Source: Coptis chinensis (Eukaryota > Streptophyta > Magnoliopsida > Ranunculales > Ranunculaceae). From it: 64,000 nt of DNA. Numbering within the stretch: position 1 is the stretch's first letter; each line of letters starts with the position of its first letter. The notes beneath the pieces are model-generated. The model worked only from the letters and a program-made list of their open reading frames with translations, searched no databases and had not been told where the DNA came from. The translations under genes were made by a program, and so were the position numbers. Positions 11,178 to 23,477 of this stretch are shown piece after piece. The stretch spans positions 77,529,501-77,593,500 of the forward strand of contig CM027378.1 in assembly GCA_015680905.1 (NCBI GenBank), read 5' to 3'.

Positions 11178-12744
11178 GTTATCTTATAACACTAACATCC
11201 TCTCACCGACTTACAAGAATCACTCATCCACAATAGAATTACGATTACCACTTATATTAAACATAATCCAGTATTACTAAACAACACCTTGTGAACACAG
11301 GCACATCTGCAAGGGTGGAGCCAATGGTGTGCAAGGGTCCTCAGCTGCACACTCTAAAATTTTGGCAATAATATAGTTAGTAAAGTGAGAACTTTTAGTT
11401 GAAGGTTTGGTTATAAGTACATGATACTCCTGGGCAATGTTACCAGACCTGGCCCAGACGTCCTCTTTAATAAATAACTTGTAATCAAGGAGTTAAATTT
11501 TGAAATGAATTGTTATTTTGAAGTTTAGCTTTAATTGTTTCAACTTTGGAGGCCCGGTTCTCCTCCAAGTGAAATACTTGAGGTCGTGGGTTAATAAATC
11601 AACCCACATTGTATATGTATGCAATCTTCGAGGTTGTATCAGATACTTTCTCCACTTAAACAACATATAGAAAATTGATCGCTAGTGACCTAATGCTTTT
11701 TTGCGTTTTTTATTATGTTTCAAATTGAAAGCATTTGAGCTATCATTCCAATTTGAATGAGTCCAGTTACATCTTTATCCTTAGATATATATATTATAGT
11801 TATATTCTCTTGGCTCTATTTTTCAAAGCTTCATAGAGTCTCCAACTTTTTGTAAACACTAATACTAATTACGAAAAAATAGAAATTCCAAATCCTTAGA
11901 TATATATTATAGTTATACCCTCACCAATCTATATTTTTAGAGCACTCACAGAGATTTTATTTTTTTCTAAATCCCATCTAGAGTTTCACAGAGTCTCCAA
12001 CTTTTCTTAAACAATATAGCTAATTACGGAAAAAAATAAAAAATAAAATAAAATAAAAAATAACTAAATTACAAAAAACAATATTTTCAACCAAAAACGA
12101 TTTTCTTAAAACCTTTACGCCACAATGAATAGCTTCCACACTAATCTCAGATGAAGTTTAACATAACAAAGTTTCTTTCTAGAAAATGATAATGAAACTA
12201 TGAAAGAACAAAGGAAAAAATGAATTGAGTTGCTTGAACATTTACTTTATGCATTTGTTAACCACACATGTGACTGGAAAAAAAAGGAAAAAAAGTAAAC
12301 TAATCATAAAATAAAATAGTGTACACCAAAAACAAATAAAATTGTATTGTATGCACTATATATATGGGACTAACAAATAAAGTTGGATCAATTTGAGGTG
12401 TCATCCACTCTGGGATTTAGACATTTAGTCATAATTAATGATTTCAATAACCACATGTCACAATAATTATGACATATTCTAATTAAATTTATGAATTTTA
12501 TAATTCCCAATTTTAGCAGAGTAACGAGATTCAGTTAAAATGGACGTTGGCTTAAATAGATTATATAACTATTGATTTAGTTAAAGTGGACGTTGGGTTT
12601 AAATAAATTATATACCAAACCAAACCAAAACAAATTATATATGGAAAATTAAATTATACAAAAAATAACATCACAAAATATATATTAGCAAATTTAAAAA
12701 AAAAACAATAATAACAAATATTTTAAAATATATATATATATATA
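11178..12744. other. no gene; AT-rich with one local tandem duplication
   Basis: A block of about 120 bp is present twice (about 11778-11880 and 11894-12035). Each copy contains CCTTAGATATATAT, AGAGTCTCCAACTTTT and CTAATTACG. A GTGGAGCCAATGGTG motif near 11326 resembles a common plant interspersed repeat, but I cannot classify it. Nothing coding is seen. Confidence 0.5.
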
Positions 12745-13455
12745 TAATACTGCATGAAACTAACGTCAAAGAACAATTAGTGGGAAACATAAAACTAGAT
12801 ACAAATGCATCGAACTAACCTCAAATAATATTTAACGGAAAATTAGAAATTGGACGCACATGCAAGCATTAAACTAATCTTAAAAATTAATTAATAGACA
12901 ATCAGAATATTGATACAACTGCATTAAACTAACCTCAAAGAGTAATTAATGGGAAATCAAAACTTGGATGCAAATACATTGAACTAACACCAAAAAATAA
13001 TTATCGGAAAATCGGGAACTGGATGCAAATACATTAAACTAACCATCAAAGATTAAATTAACGGGAAATCGGAAATTGGATGCAACTATAATGAACTAAC
13101 CTAAAAAAAATAACTATAAATTGGAAATAGGATGCAAATGCGTGAAACTAATATTTAAAAATAATTAATGGGAAATCGGAAACCAGATTCAACTACACTA
13201 AACTAATTTCAAAAAATAAATTGGATGCAAATGCATTGAACTAACCTCAAGAAATAATTAACAGAAAATTAGAAACTGGATGCAAATTTATTGAACTAAC
13301 CTCAAACAATAATTAACGGGAAATCAGAAACTAGATGCAAATGCAACCTCATCGAATAATAAATGAGAAATCGGAAACTGGATGCAAATGCATTGAACTG
13401 AGCTTGAAGAATAATTAGCAGAAAATTGGAAATTGGATGCAAATGCATTAAACTA
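12745..13455 (+). repeat. 56-bp satellite array, left block (about 12 copies)
   Basis: A diverged tandem array with monomer approximately GGATGCAAATGCATTGAACT + AACCTCAAAGAATAATTAAC + GGGAAATCGGAAACT. It ends at TAAACTA (13449-13455), where the LINE-2 5' end begins. The same monomer in inverted orientation fills 22010-23391. Confidence 0.88.
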
Positions 13456-13639
13456 TTAGGGGTATTTTCGTAACTTTACTCAAAGTTATGGAAAAATAGA
13501 AAATAACAAGTGAGAATGAGAGCGGGAATCCTAGAACAGCAAGTGGGGGACAGAGGATGATGAGGACTCGAAGTGGGTAGAAGCAGAGTTTGAGAGGCTA
13601 TATGGGGAAGGGTCGCTAGAAAGACTGATTCAAAAAAGA

Positions 13640-15220
13640 ATGATAAGGAATCACAATGATCTACTAGTCCAACGAGAGGATGAAGAAGATGTCGACCTGA
13701 CTACTGACACGACACATGAGGGAATAACCACTGGAACACGAGGTATAAACACTGGAACTGGTGCAATAATCCAAGGAAGCATGGCAATGCAAAACCTAAA
13801 AGTCAGATCCGAGATTTTAGGATCTGGAGAAAAGAGTGATACAGGCACTGAAACACCAAAGATCATAGATATGGAAACAGAGCAGCATGAAGTAACTCGA
13901 ATCTTACGAATAGAGGTAGAGAAGAAAACCACAACAGATGTGAACAAAACACAAGATGATACCATAAAAACCAAGCAAGTTGGTATGGCTGAGTCAGAGA
14001 TGATCAGTACCGAAAGTGGAATTGTGGAACATGTAAATGGTGATGTGAAAATGAAAAGCATGTGGGCAGAAGTGATAGGAAAGAGGTCTGCTGGACGAGA
14101 AGAACTGAGTTATATACCACCAACAATGGTTGACGGCAAACCAGTTATCCATGTGCAGAGCTCAAACTTCACAGCTTTCAACAAAAAAAGCGAGAATCTG
14201 GTAGTTGGTTCATTTGTTGGAAAAAGAATGAACTATGCTTATGTTAAGGAGATAGTGAGTAGGACATGGAGGATAAAGAATTTCAAAATGAAGCCGTATG
14301 CAGACACAATGTTTACTTTTTTGTTTGAGAAGGAGGATGATCGCAAGGCAGTTTTGGACATTGGATCCTTCCATATTGCGAGTAAGCTGTTTGTGATTAG
14401 ACCTTGGAAGCTATTAAGTAGGCGAAATGAGAGAACTAAAACTATACCTATATGGGTAGTAGTAAAAGGGTTACCTATGGAGATGTGGAATAAGGCTGGA
14501 TTTAGCCAGTGGGAAGTCTTTGTCGAGAGTACAATGTTTACAGATCGACTCACGGAGAATATGGCTAGAACGTCTTATGCAAGAATGTGCATAGAGATCG
14601 ATGCGAAATGCACTTACCCTGCAAACATTCCAGTGGTTTTAGACTAAAAAAGAGCATATAAAATAGAGTTCGAATACAACTGGAAACCTCCATGTTGCTT
14701 GGCATGTCAAGTATTTGGGCACACTAACCAGAGTTGTCCAAAAAAGCCGAAAACAGATGTGGCAATGAAAACAGTATGGCTCAAGAAGAACACTAAGAAT
14801 GATGGAGAGGAGGAACAGAATAAGGCAAGGAGCAAGCCAACTGAGGCTTCAGTACAAGAAGTACAAGAAGTTCAGGAGATACAAGATGATGAAGGGTGGC
14901 AGACTCTGAGTAAGAAACACACGTGCAAACAAAGACAAGTTTTGAATGGAGAAACAAGTAACAGCGCAGCTGAACCAAGGAAAGAGGGTAATGGGAATGG
15001 CAAGGAGAGTACAGAGAAAGGGGGACAGGGAGAAAGAAAGAAGGAAGAAGAGCTCAGGGAGGATGAAACATGTCTAGAAAACAGTCATGAATCGCATCAG
15101 GGGAATAACCGAGAGAAATCCACAAATAATGAGAAGGTTGCAGCTGCAGCGAGAGGAAGGTTCAGTACTGTTACTAGGAAGAGTAGCAAGCAAGTTATAC
15201 ACCCCCATTTGTTTAAATGA
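13640..15220 (+). pseudogene. LINE-2 ORF1 (DUF4283 plus intact CCHC knuckle)
   Basis: A 335-residue frame holds the acidic N-terminus and DUF4283 (AEVIGKRSAGREE, then FTFLFEKEDDRKAVLDIGSF, KLFVIRPW and IPIWVVVKGLPMEMW). A stop at 14645 (the only break I see) precedes a second in-frame stretch. That stretch holds the zinc knuckle CLACQVFGHTNQSC, with all C-x2-C-x4-H-x4-C ligands present, followed by a Lys/Glu-rich tail ending at 15220. It would be an RNA chaperone of the LINE RNP. It is well preserved apart from that stop. Confidence 0.82.
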
Positions 15221-16452
15221 TAAATATAGGCTGTTGGAATATGAGGGGACTGAATAAGAAGTTTAAGTAGGTTGATGTAAGGGAACTGATAAGGAAAAAT
15301 GATATTAATATGATGGGTTTAGTAGAGACGAGAGTCAAGGAGAAGAAGAAGGATTATGTGTTGAGGAATTACTGCCAAGGATGGAATATAGAACAAAACT
15401 ATGAATTCAATGAGCTAGGAAGGGTTTGGGTATGCTGGAACCCAAACATGTGTAATGCTACAGTCATGCATAAAGAGGAACAAAGCATAACTATGGAAGT
15501 TACTATAGTCACTAATAAGAACTTCATAGTTACCTTTGTGTATGCACGCACTAATATGATAGCGAGAAGAACCTTATGGAGGAGCATAGTGGACTTGCCA
15601 GCTAACATACACAAGCCCTGGATAATTCTAGGGGATTTTAACTCAGTGTTGGATCCATTAGAAAAAGTGGGAGGGAATGAATTGAGACACCCAAATGTTA
15701 CTGAGTTTGTAAACTGTGTAACCATAGCGGGACTGACTGACATGAGATTCAAAGGTAATATATTCACTTGGAATAACAGACAAGAGAATAGAATAAGCAG
15801 CAAGTTGGATATAGTTATGTGCAACTCAGAGTGGATAGGGGAACATTGTGATATGGAAGCAGAATTTCCGAACCCAGGAGTCACATCTGATCATAGCTCG
15901 ATGGTGGTATACTCTACTACACAGAAAAATCAAAAGAAACGGTCTTTTAGATTCTTCAATTTCTGGGTAGGAGAAGGTAAATTCATGGAAGTGGTGCAAG
16001 AAGCATGGGCAAGTCAGGTGGTTGGGAATCCGATGTACAGGGTCATGAAGAGGCTGAAGCTTACAAAGGTAGCACTCATTGAATGGAATAAAAGCACAAT
16101 AGGGAATGTAACAAAGAGAGCAGAAGAAACAAGGAAAGAAATGGAGAGGATTCAAACGGAGCTACAAAAGGAACCACTCAGTAGAGAGCTCATCAAAAAG
16201 GAAAGAATGATTGTGAGGCAGCATGTACATGCATCAAAGTCTGAGGAGGTATGTTATAGGCAGAAATCGAGAGACCAATCAGTTTGTTTGGGGGATAGCA
16301 ATACTAAGTATTTCTTTAAATCAGTGCAAGCTAGAAGAAATACCAATAAGATAACATGTCTGCTGAATGGAGATGGGTCTATAATGGAGGATCTGAATGT
16401 GATAGGAGAGAGATGTATTGAGTATTACAATGACCTATTGTCAAAAACATGA
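15220..16452 (+). pseudogene. LINE-2 endonuclease (N-terminus of ORF2)
   Basis: It begins INIGCWNMRGLNKKF with one stop near 15268, then a 380-residue open stretch. The catalytic pattern is intact: GLVETR (Glu), WIILGDFNSVL (Asp/Asn), FTWNNR and TSDHSSM (Asp-His). The frame runs to GERCIEYYNDLLSKT and then changes abruptly to gypsy sequence. The continuation (GLPMKQHISLEQQEKLQGEV, the linker before RT) is on the minus strand from 26392. Confidence 0.85.
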
Positions 16453-16455
16453 TAT

Positions 16456-16674
16456 ATGATATGGGTCAAACTTCCCGCGACGAAGCATCATCCAATCCAT
16501 ACACCTTGGTCATTTGCGAAATGGGGCCTTGACATTGTTGGTTTATTTCCGACAGCCCCTGACAGTATTCGTTTCTTGCTCGTCGTAACAAATTATTTTA
16601 CTAAGGGAGTGGACAAAATAGACAAGTTGAACGAAAAACCGGACAAAAAATTTGTTCATCTGTTTCCAGTTTAA
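16456..16674 (+). pseudogene. gypsy integrase core fragment
   Basis: The peptide HHPIHTPWSFAKWGLDIVG plus FLLVVTNYFTKGVD is the start of the rve integrase core. It keeps the first catalytic Asp in GLDIVG. After about 50 residues the homology ends in a divergent tail and a stop. The rest of the core, with the second Asp and Glu, is missing. The zinc-binding domain that should precede it is at 26390-26570 (minus). Confidence 0.8.
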
Positions 16675-16779
16675 TAGTTTCTTTTCCGTTATTATTTTTG
16701 CACTTTTCAAGATTTGGTGCTCAATAAAGTCTTTCTTTCACTTCAATTCTAATGGTATCATTTTGTTTTCATCGCAACA

Positions 16780-17640
16780 TTATTATCGCTACGACAAAAT
16801 CTGACGAAGTTACCACATTTAGCTTCGTCAGTCTAAGTTTGAACGCTTTTACGCTCGCTTAGTTCGTTATTATCGCTACGACAAAATCTGATGAAGTTAC
16901 CACGTTTAGCTTCGTCAGTCTAAGTTTGAATGCTTTTATGCTCGCTTAGTTCGTTACTATCGCTATGACAAAATCTGACGAAGTTACCGCGTTTAGTTTC
17001 GTCAGTCTAAGTTTGAACGCTTTTACGCTCGCTTAGTTTTTTACTATCGCTATGAAAAACCTCGACGGTTACCACGTTTAACCGTCGATCTAAGTTTGAA
17101 CGCTTATCACGGTTAAACAGTTCGTTACTATCGCTATGACAAAATCTGACGAAGTTACCACATTTAGCTTTATCAGTCTAAGTTTGAACGCTTTTACGCT
17201 CGCTTAGTTCGTTACTATCGCTACCAAAAAACCTTACGAAGTTACCACGTTTAGCTTCGTCAGTCTAAGTTTGAACGCTTTTACACTCGCTTAGTTCGTT
17301 ACTATCGCTATGACAAAATCTAACAAAGTTACCACATTTAGCTTCGTCAGTCTAAGTTTGAACGCTTTTACGCTCGCTTAGTTCGTTACTATCGCGACGA
17401 CAAAATCTGACAAAGTTACCACGTTTTTTACGTTCGCTTTATCCGTTACTATCGCTACGACAAAATCTGACGAAGTTACCACGTTTAGCTTCGTCAGTCT
17501 AAGTTTGAACGTTTTTACGCTCGCTTAGTCCGTTACTATCACTAAGACATATCCGACTAAGTCACCGCATTTCGTTTTATCAGTCGAAGTTTGAACGTTT
17601 TTACACTCGCTTAGTCTAATTTTGTCGAGTTAAGTTAGCA
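16780..17640 (+). repeat. 87-bp tandem repeat in the gypsy 3' UTR (about 10 copies)
   Basis: The unit begins TTCGTTACTATCGCTACGAC and contains the inverted pair GACGAAG...CTTCGTC, so each monomer can fold. The spacing measured between the first two copies is exactly 87 bp. One copy is shortened (around 17400-17450) and one carries a compensatory change: CGACGG pairs with CCGTCG near 17067-17092. Confidence 0.9.
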
Positions 17641-17929
17641 TTGGGGGAGTTTTTCTCTACATGGGGGCATCTCATTCTATTTCATTTCAACTACATAAAT
17701 CAAGAACATTGTCAGTTTTCCGCAGATATGTTATCTGTCACAACAACAATATTCAATAGCAAATCCATACTTTATTTTTATTTTTCATCAAAAAAAGTTT
17801 TAGCTCTATGGTATTCCATTCACACAATTACCTAATCAATTGTCTCTGTCAATTGTCTTACGGTCGTTCGATTAAATCTTCATTTTCTTCTTCGAAATCT
17901 GCATTCGCTTCGCTCAGCACTTTTGGTTA

Positions 17930-19170
17930 ACTATCTTCCGCATTCATTATTTTTTCTAAGGCATTGTGCCGCTCTTTCTCAACGAAACTTTCCGTCGGCT
18001 TCATTCTTTTTTCTAAGGCATTGGGTCGATATTTCTGAGAGACTTTTCGTCGATTTTTCTGAGCGAAAATTTTCTCCGACTTCTTTATTTCTTCTATGGC
18101 ATTGCGGCGCGATCACCCTGAGCAAAACCTTTCTTCAACTTCTTTATTTTTTCTAAGGCATTGAAATCTTTCCGCTCAAAAAATTTTGTCAATATCTTTT
18201 GCTTGTAATTCCTCCGTTTCAACCTGCGACAAAAATACAAATCCTTTCATCAGTCTTTCAGACTTAACCAAAGTTTTAAGATAACTAATAAAAAATACTA
18301 ACATACCTGTTTAATGCCGTTAACAATCATTGACTCCGCTTAAAGTATTTTTCGAGTTCATCCACGGTGAATGACACTTTTTCTTTAGCCATTGCTTTTC
18401 GAATAGTCACCCCAACACTCTCTATCATTCTTTCCTTAACAATCCGATTCTTTTATTTTTCTCACTCGCACGCAAGCCCCTTTTTTCTAAGACATTCTGC
18501 CGATCTTTCTACGAGGAATTTTCCGAGCAACGATTTTTGAAAGCTTTCCATTATTTTTTCGAGGGCATTGTGCTGATTGTTCTCCAAGAAATTTTCTGAG
18601 CGAAATTTTTTGACAGTTTTGTTATTTTTTTCTAAGGCATTGAGCCGATTTTTCCGAGCGAGTTGTGAATTTCCGACAGCTTCATTATTTTTTCTAAAGT
18701 ATTGAGCCGATCTTTTTCCAAGTTAAACTTTCCAACAACACCATTATTTTCTCTAAGGCATTGAGCTGATTTTTCTCAATGAAATTTCTTTCTGCTTCTT
18801 TCATTCTTCTACGACATTAATTGACACCTTGTTACGCACAATTTTTCTCCGTCGACTCTTTGTACATATATTTTGCTTGAACTACCGCCGTTTCTCCGTG
18901 CGACAAAAATTCGCATTACATTAACTTTTTGAGTGAAAACTTTCTTCAACTTCTTTATTTTTTCTATGGTATTGTGATCTTTTAGCTTGAAACTTTTCGT
19001 TAATATCTTTTGCTCATAATTTCGCTGTTTCAACCTGCGACGAAAATACAAATATTTTCGTTAGTCTTTCAGACTTAACCAAAATTTGAAGCTAACTGAT
19101 ACAAAAATACTAACATACCTGTTTCATGCTGTCGAAATTTTTTGACACCGCTTTGTCATATTCTCCGAAC
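17930..19170 (+). repeat. diverged 60-72-bp repeats and a ~800-bp long-range duplication
   Basis: TTTTTCTAAGGCATTG recurs at roughly 60-72-bp spacing, first at 17950-18160 and again at 18490-18760. A larger block (TTTCAACCTGCGAC, then TCAGACTTAACCAAA and ACTAACATACCTGTTT) occurs at about 18215-18315 and again at about 19030-19120. I read this as an older, decayed satellite-like region in the same 3' UTR. Confidence 0.7.
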
Positions 19171-21390
19171 TTTTCTCCATTTTTTTCGGCAGCCCAAAAT
19201 AACTCAATAATTGCACATCTTTTTTTTTTTTTTTTTAACGGAATTACACTCCCGTAACTTAATTTGACCATCGCCGCGGCATCGTGTATTTGTTGTTTCT
19301 GTCACCTTCTTTCCACCTCACCGAGTCTACGATCGTCATCGAGTCTTCTTACTATTCTCGATTATCTTTTGCCTGTATAATACGGTCGTTTCTCACCTGC
19401 TTAAAATAATAATAATAATAATAAAATAAAACAAAATAAAAAATCGGATCAGATAGGTGGTTCACTTGACCCAAAAAGGGTGCACCGGGCCAAGCTAAAG
19501 AACATCAGGTACGGTGCCCTTCTTTTACTGGCGCTGCACCGTATCATGTTGGTTAATATTAGTTTTTTGAATAGAGGCGCCATCAGTATCGCCTTCACCA
19601 CGTTTCTTCTATAGCAGCTCATGAGGGAATTCGCTCCAAACACCAACAGTTTTATTTTTTGTCATCTCCACATGATCCATGCAGAGGAATTCCTGAGGAA
19701 ACAATTCAACAGTTCAAAGGCCATGCATAAAATTAAAAAAAAACAAAGAAAATATAGCGCGCCAAAGTTTACTTACCACAATATAATCGGAATCCAAGAT
19801 ATGCTGAAAGGTGGATATTCCGTAGCCATGTCCCTTCTTGATAAGTTCAAATCAAGCCCAAGCAAGTTGTTTAAATCTTGAGCTGGTGGACTGGGTTTCA
19901 ATCTCATCAGTGCTACTAGAGTTGTACTATTTGATCCATATTAGAATCCTGCTCGAGCCTTACAAGCCCAGGATAGGTCGTTTTCGCTATGGGCAAAGAC
20001 GACATGTTGGGGTTTTTTCGCATGCTCGCTGCGGTTCCCTTGAGGAACTTGTGTATACACGCCAGGTATATATATAGCAGCTCTCAAATCTTGCTGTATC
20101 AGGCAAGATGCAAAACGATATTTTGAAGGCGTCCAAGTACCAGGGTGAGCTTTTTGAATTAGCAATTTATTTGGTGAACTCTCTGATCAGCTTTTTACTG
20201 GTGCGATAGTTAAGAAAGGATGAAGAAGATGAGGAGAGGAGTTACTTGAAACCAGAGGACTGTATAAATAAACAAACACAGTACTAACCTTTTCTTCGTC
20301 AACTCGCCAACTTTTTTTTTCTTCGAAACCAACGACGGCACAGTACGAAAACTCGATCACTATCGCAATGGTGTAGTACTTTTGTTAGCAAAGTGGAGTT
20401 TACTTGTGTTTTTTCTCGGTTATTAGTGCTAGCTCATAACTTTTCTCTCTCTAAGATTTGTGCTAGGCCGGGACTGGTTTTATTTTCTCTATACTTGTGT
20501 TCACTGTTTTTGATTAGTTATTATCATGTTCCCTCTGTTTATATATTCTTTCCCGATCTTGCACTGGTCTAGTATTTCAGTCCTTGTATAATTCTATTAG
20601 CCAAACCGACTTAAGGTGGGAGACTCGATGATAAGCATTATCCAATCCGGATATAATTTTGGAGTCCTAGTTTTCTATGGTGTTTTCACGTGCACATCTT
20701 CTAGTTATGTAAGGATACCAGCAAGAATTGCTCTCACATGCAAACATAATTATTAGTTGCATGGATGTATTTTTCAGTTCCTCAATCTGTTTCGTACCAC
20801 CTAATATGTATTAGTATTCTATTCCCTACAATTCTATATGTGCAATTTTTGCACTCCACGTCTATTTTGCTATTCATCAATTTATATTTTTTTATGCCCA
20901 CTTCTCACACTACTCATGTTCATATTTCGGAACAAATTTTTGACTATTGTACATTTTTCAAATTCCAATTATTTCGTTCACAATAATTCGCAAATTTTTC
21001 TCGACAGTTTTCAATGGTCTAATCCTAGTATCGCTATTCCACTGGCACGTGTCGTCGAAATCAACTTTCGTATTGTTACGTAATGCGTTTGGTACAGTTT
21101 TCGACAATCAATTTCTTTTGCAATTTTATTTCTGTGCATCTTTTATTTTTTTTGTGCATTTTCAGCGATCTTTTATTTAACTACGTCATTGCGTCCCGTA
21201 TACGTTAGTTTGACATTATTTCGTTTCCGATAATTCATGATTTTTTTCCGATTGTCTATTTTCTTATCGTTTATGTTCACACGACACTTTGTTATACATT
21301 CCGCTTACTCTTTTCTTATTCCATTTTTTCCTTGTTTTTTCTTCTCTTCTTTGCCATATGAACTTTGTTCGCATGCCAAAGAGGGGGCGA
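19171..21390 (+). other. gypsy 3' non-coding region
   Basis: No coding signature is seen. It includes a short TAA microsatellite at about 19405-19430. The last bases, AAAGAGGGGGCGA (21378-21390), form a polypurine tract that primes plus-strand synthesis directly before the 3' LTR. Confidence 0.7.
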
Positions 21391-21872
21391 TGTTTCGACC
21401 CCCATCTATGTGGCAAACATCCATTGGTATGAGTCTCCACTTTATTCGTTTAATCAACAGGGCTTTAGCCCAATTTGCAATACCATAGATCAATGTACAT
21501 GCCCATTAACTCATGTGTCTAAGGCTGAACCTTAGCCACATGGCTTGCCACTAATGTACGTTAATTTATGTCCAAATTCGTTTCTTATCAAAGAGATAAT
21601 TATCAGTTGAGAATTATATTCTATCACAATTACTCAAGCTATAAGAATACTTGAGTTACAAGGACTCTCTATTCTACCTATATAAATACCAAACTATTTT
21701 TCATAAAGAACTACGTTCTTGAGACTTGATCCCATTGATAATTTGGATACGTAGGCAACCACAAGGTACAGTCTCATCATTCTCCCGATCACCATCATTT
21801 TTCTAATTACTTTTCTACGTTCTTCGTCTCTTTCATCAACACTTAGTGTTTTGATCATATTTGGTCGAAACA
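21391..21872 (+). repeat. gypsy 3' LTR
   Basis: A 482-bp LTR starting TGTTTCGACC and ending GGTCGAAACA, a 10-bp inverted terminal match that includes the canonical TG...CA. It is preceded by a polypurine tract, so it is the 3' LTR. Its partner is the inverted copy at 27661-28240. By eye I count about 15 differences between them, excluding a 98-bp duplication in the partner (about 97% identity). Confidence 0.92.
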
Positions 21873-22009
21873 GTGACGAAGATGATATTGAAGCTACTTA
21901 AATAGCAAGCCATTCACAATCATAATAAAATAATTATAATAAACATTACTTAAAATGCAAAACTATACTTGTCGCTATATTATATTCTCCCTATATATAA
22001 TACAACTAT
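21873..22009. other. spacer between gypsy LTR and satellite
   Basis: AT-rich flank of the gypsy insertion. The five bases after the LTR are GTGAC. The five at the other outer edge, read in element orientation, are GTGGT, so the target duplication matches only in the first three positions. Confidence 0.5.
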
Positions 22010-23391
22010 GTTCCGAGGTTAGTTCAATGCATTTGTATCAAGTTTTCGATTTTACGTTAAGTATTCTTTGAAGTTAGTTCAATGTAGTTGGATCTAGTTT
22101 TTTATTTCTCATTAATTATTCTTTGAGGTTAATTCAATGTAGTTGTATCAAGTTTCTGATTTTCCGTTAATTATTCTTTGAGGTTAGTTCAGTGCAGTTG
22201 CACCAAGTTTATGATTTCCTATTAGTTATTCATTAAGGTTAATTCAGTGCAGTTCCATATAGTTTTCAATGTTTCATTAATTACTCTTTGAAATTAGTTA
22301 ATTGCATTTGCATCAATGTTCCAATTTCCCGTTAATTGCTCTTTGAGGTTAGTTTAATACATCTGCATCCAGTTTCCGATTTTCCGTTAATTATTTTTCG
22401 AAGTTAGTTCGCATCTAGCTTCCAATTTCCGGTTATTTATGCTTTGAGGGTAGTTCGATGTAGTTACATCCGGTTTCCGATTTTCAGTTAACTATTCTTT
22501 GAGGTTATTTTAATGCATTTGCATCTAGTTTCTGATTTTCCATTAAATATTCATCAAAGATATTGCATCCAATTTCTGATTTCCCAGCCTGTTAGTTAAT
22601 ATATTATTTTAGTTTAATGTAGTTGCATCCAGTTTTCGATTTTCTGTTAATTATTCTTTGAGGTTAGTTCAATACAGTTGCATCCAATTTTCTATTTCCC
22701 GTTAATTGTTTTTTTAGGTTAGTTTAATACATTTGCAGCAAGTTTTCGATTTCCCGTTAATTATTTTTTGAGGTTTGTTCAATGTAGTTGCATCAAATTT
22801 ATGATTTCCCGTTAATTATTTATTGAGGTTAGTTCAGTGCATTTGCATCCATTTTTTTATGTTTCTATATTCGTTAATTAGTCTTTAGATTAGTTTATTG
22901 CATTTGCATCCAGTTTCTGATTTCTCATTAATAACTCTTTGATGTTAGTTCAATACATCTGCATCTAGTTTATGATTTTTGATTATTTATGCTTTGAGGT
23001 TAGTTCGATGCAATTTCATTCGGTTTTTGATTTCCCGTTAACTATTCTTTGAGATTATTTATATTTCAATGCATTTGCATCCAGTTTCTGATTTCCCGTC
23101 AATTATTCTATGAGGTTAGTTCAATGCAGTTGCATTTGGTTTTTAATTTTCTCTTAATTATATTTTGAGGTTAGTTCAATGCATTATTTGCATCCAGTTT
23201 CTGATTCACCGTTAATTATTATTTGAGGTTTATTTGTAGCATTTTTGCATACCGTTTCCGATTTCCCGTTAAATAATTTTCAAGGATTTTCATCCAATTT
23301 CTAATTTCCCATTAGTTATTTTCTTACGTTAGTTTAATGCAGTTGCATCCAGTTTCCGATTTTTAGTTAATTACTTTTTGAGTTTAGTTTA
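22010..23391 (-). repeat. 56-bp satellite array, right block (about 24 copies)
   Basis: Reverse complement of the array at 12745-13455, with monomer GAGGTTAGTTCAATGCATTT + GCATCCAGTTTCCGATTTCC + CGTTAATTATTCTTT. Its right end is TAGTTTA (23385-23391), the complement of the TAAACTA at 13449-13455. Together they give a 7-bp LINE-2 target duplication once the inversion is undone. Confidence 0.88.
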
Positions 23392-23477
23392 TTTCTTTTC
23401 TTTTTTTTTTGGTATCAGGAAGCAGGGTTTTTTTAGAGGTCCCTTACCCCTATATTATTATAACTGAAATCATAAGC

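Larger units (their letters stand above)
13456..16452 (+). mobile_element. LINE-2, 5' half (leader, ORF1, endonuclease)
   Basis: This starts right after a satellite TAAACTA and runs through ORF1 and the endonuclease into the spacer before RT. It stops within the usual YYNDLL segment at about 16440-16452, where a gypsy integrase begins. The missing RT and RNase H half is at 23392-26392 on the opposite strand and starts at the matching point of the protein. Confidence 0.88.
16453..21872 (+). mobile_element. Tat-lineage Ty3/gypsy element, 3' half
   Basis: It runs from the integrase core through a very long non-coding 3' region with tandem arrays, a polypurine tract and a 3' LTR. A long, repeat-bearing 3' UTR between integrase and LTR is typical of plant Tat elements. 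The 5' half lies at 26393-28240 on the opposite strand and ends in the integrase zinc finger. The two halves are the two sides of one broken integrase gene. Confidence 0.85.

Noticed and set aside
11540-11660. A tRNA-derived SINE (GGTCGTGGGTTAA resembles a B box)
   Set aside because: The B box does not match well, no A box lies at the right distance, and there is no tail or target duplication.
13651-14061. A 136-codon minus-strand frame
   Set aside because: Antisense shadow of LINE-2 ORF1, with low-complexity Ser/Val composition.
16780-17640. A CRISPR-like array of regular repeats
   Set aside because: Whole 87-bp units repeat with no unique spacers, and it lies in a plant retrotransposon 3' UTR. 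It is a tandem satellite.
20765-21493. Overlapping open frames suggesting small membrane proteins
   Set aside because: They lie in the gypsy 3' non-coding region, are Phe/Ser-rich by base composition and have no family resemblance.
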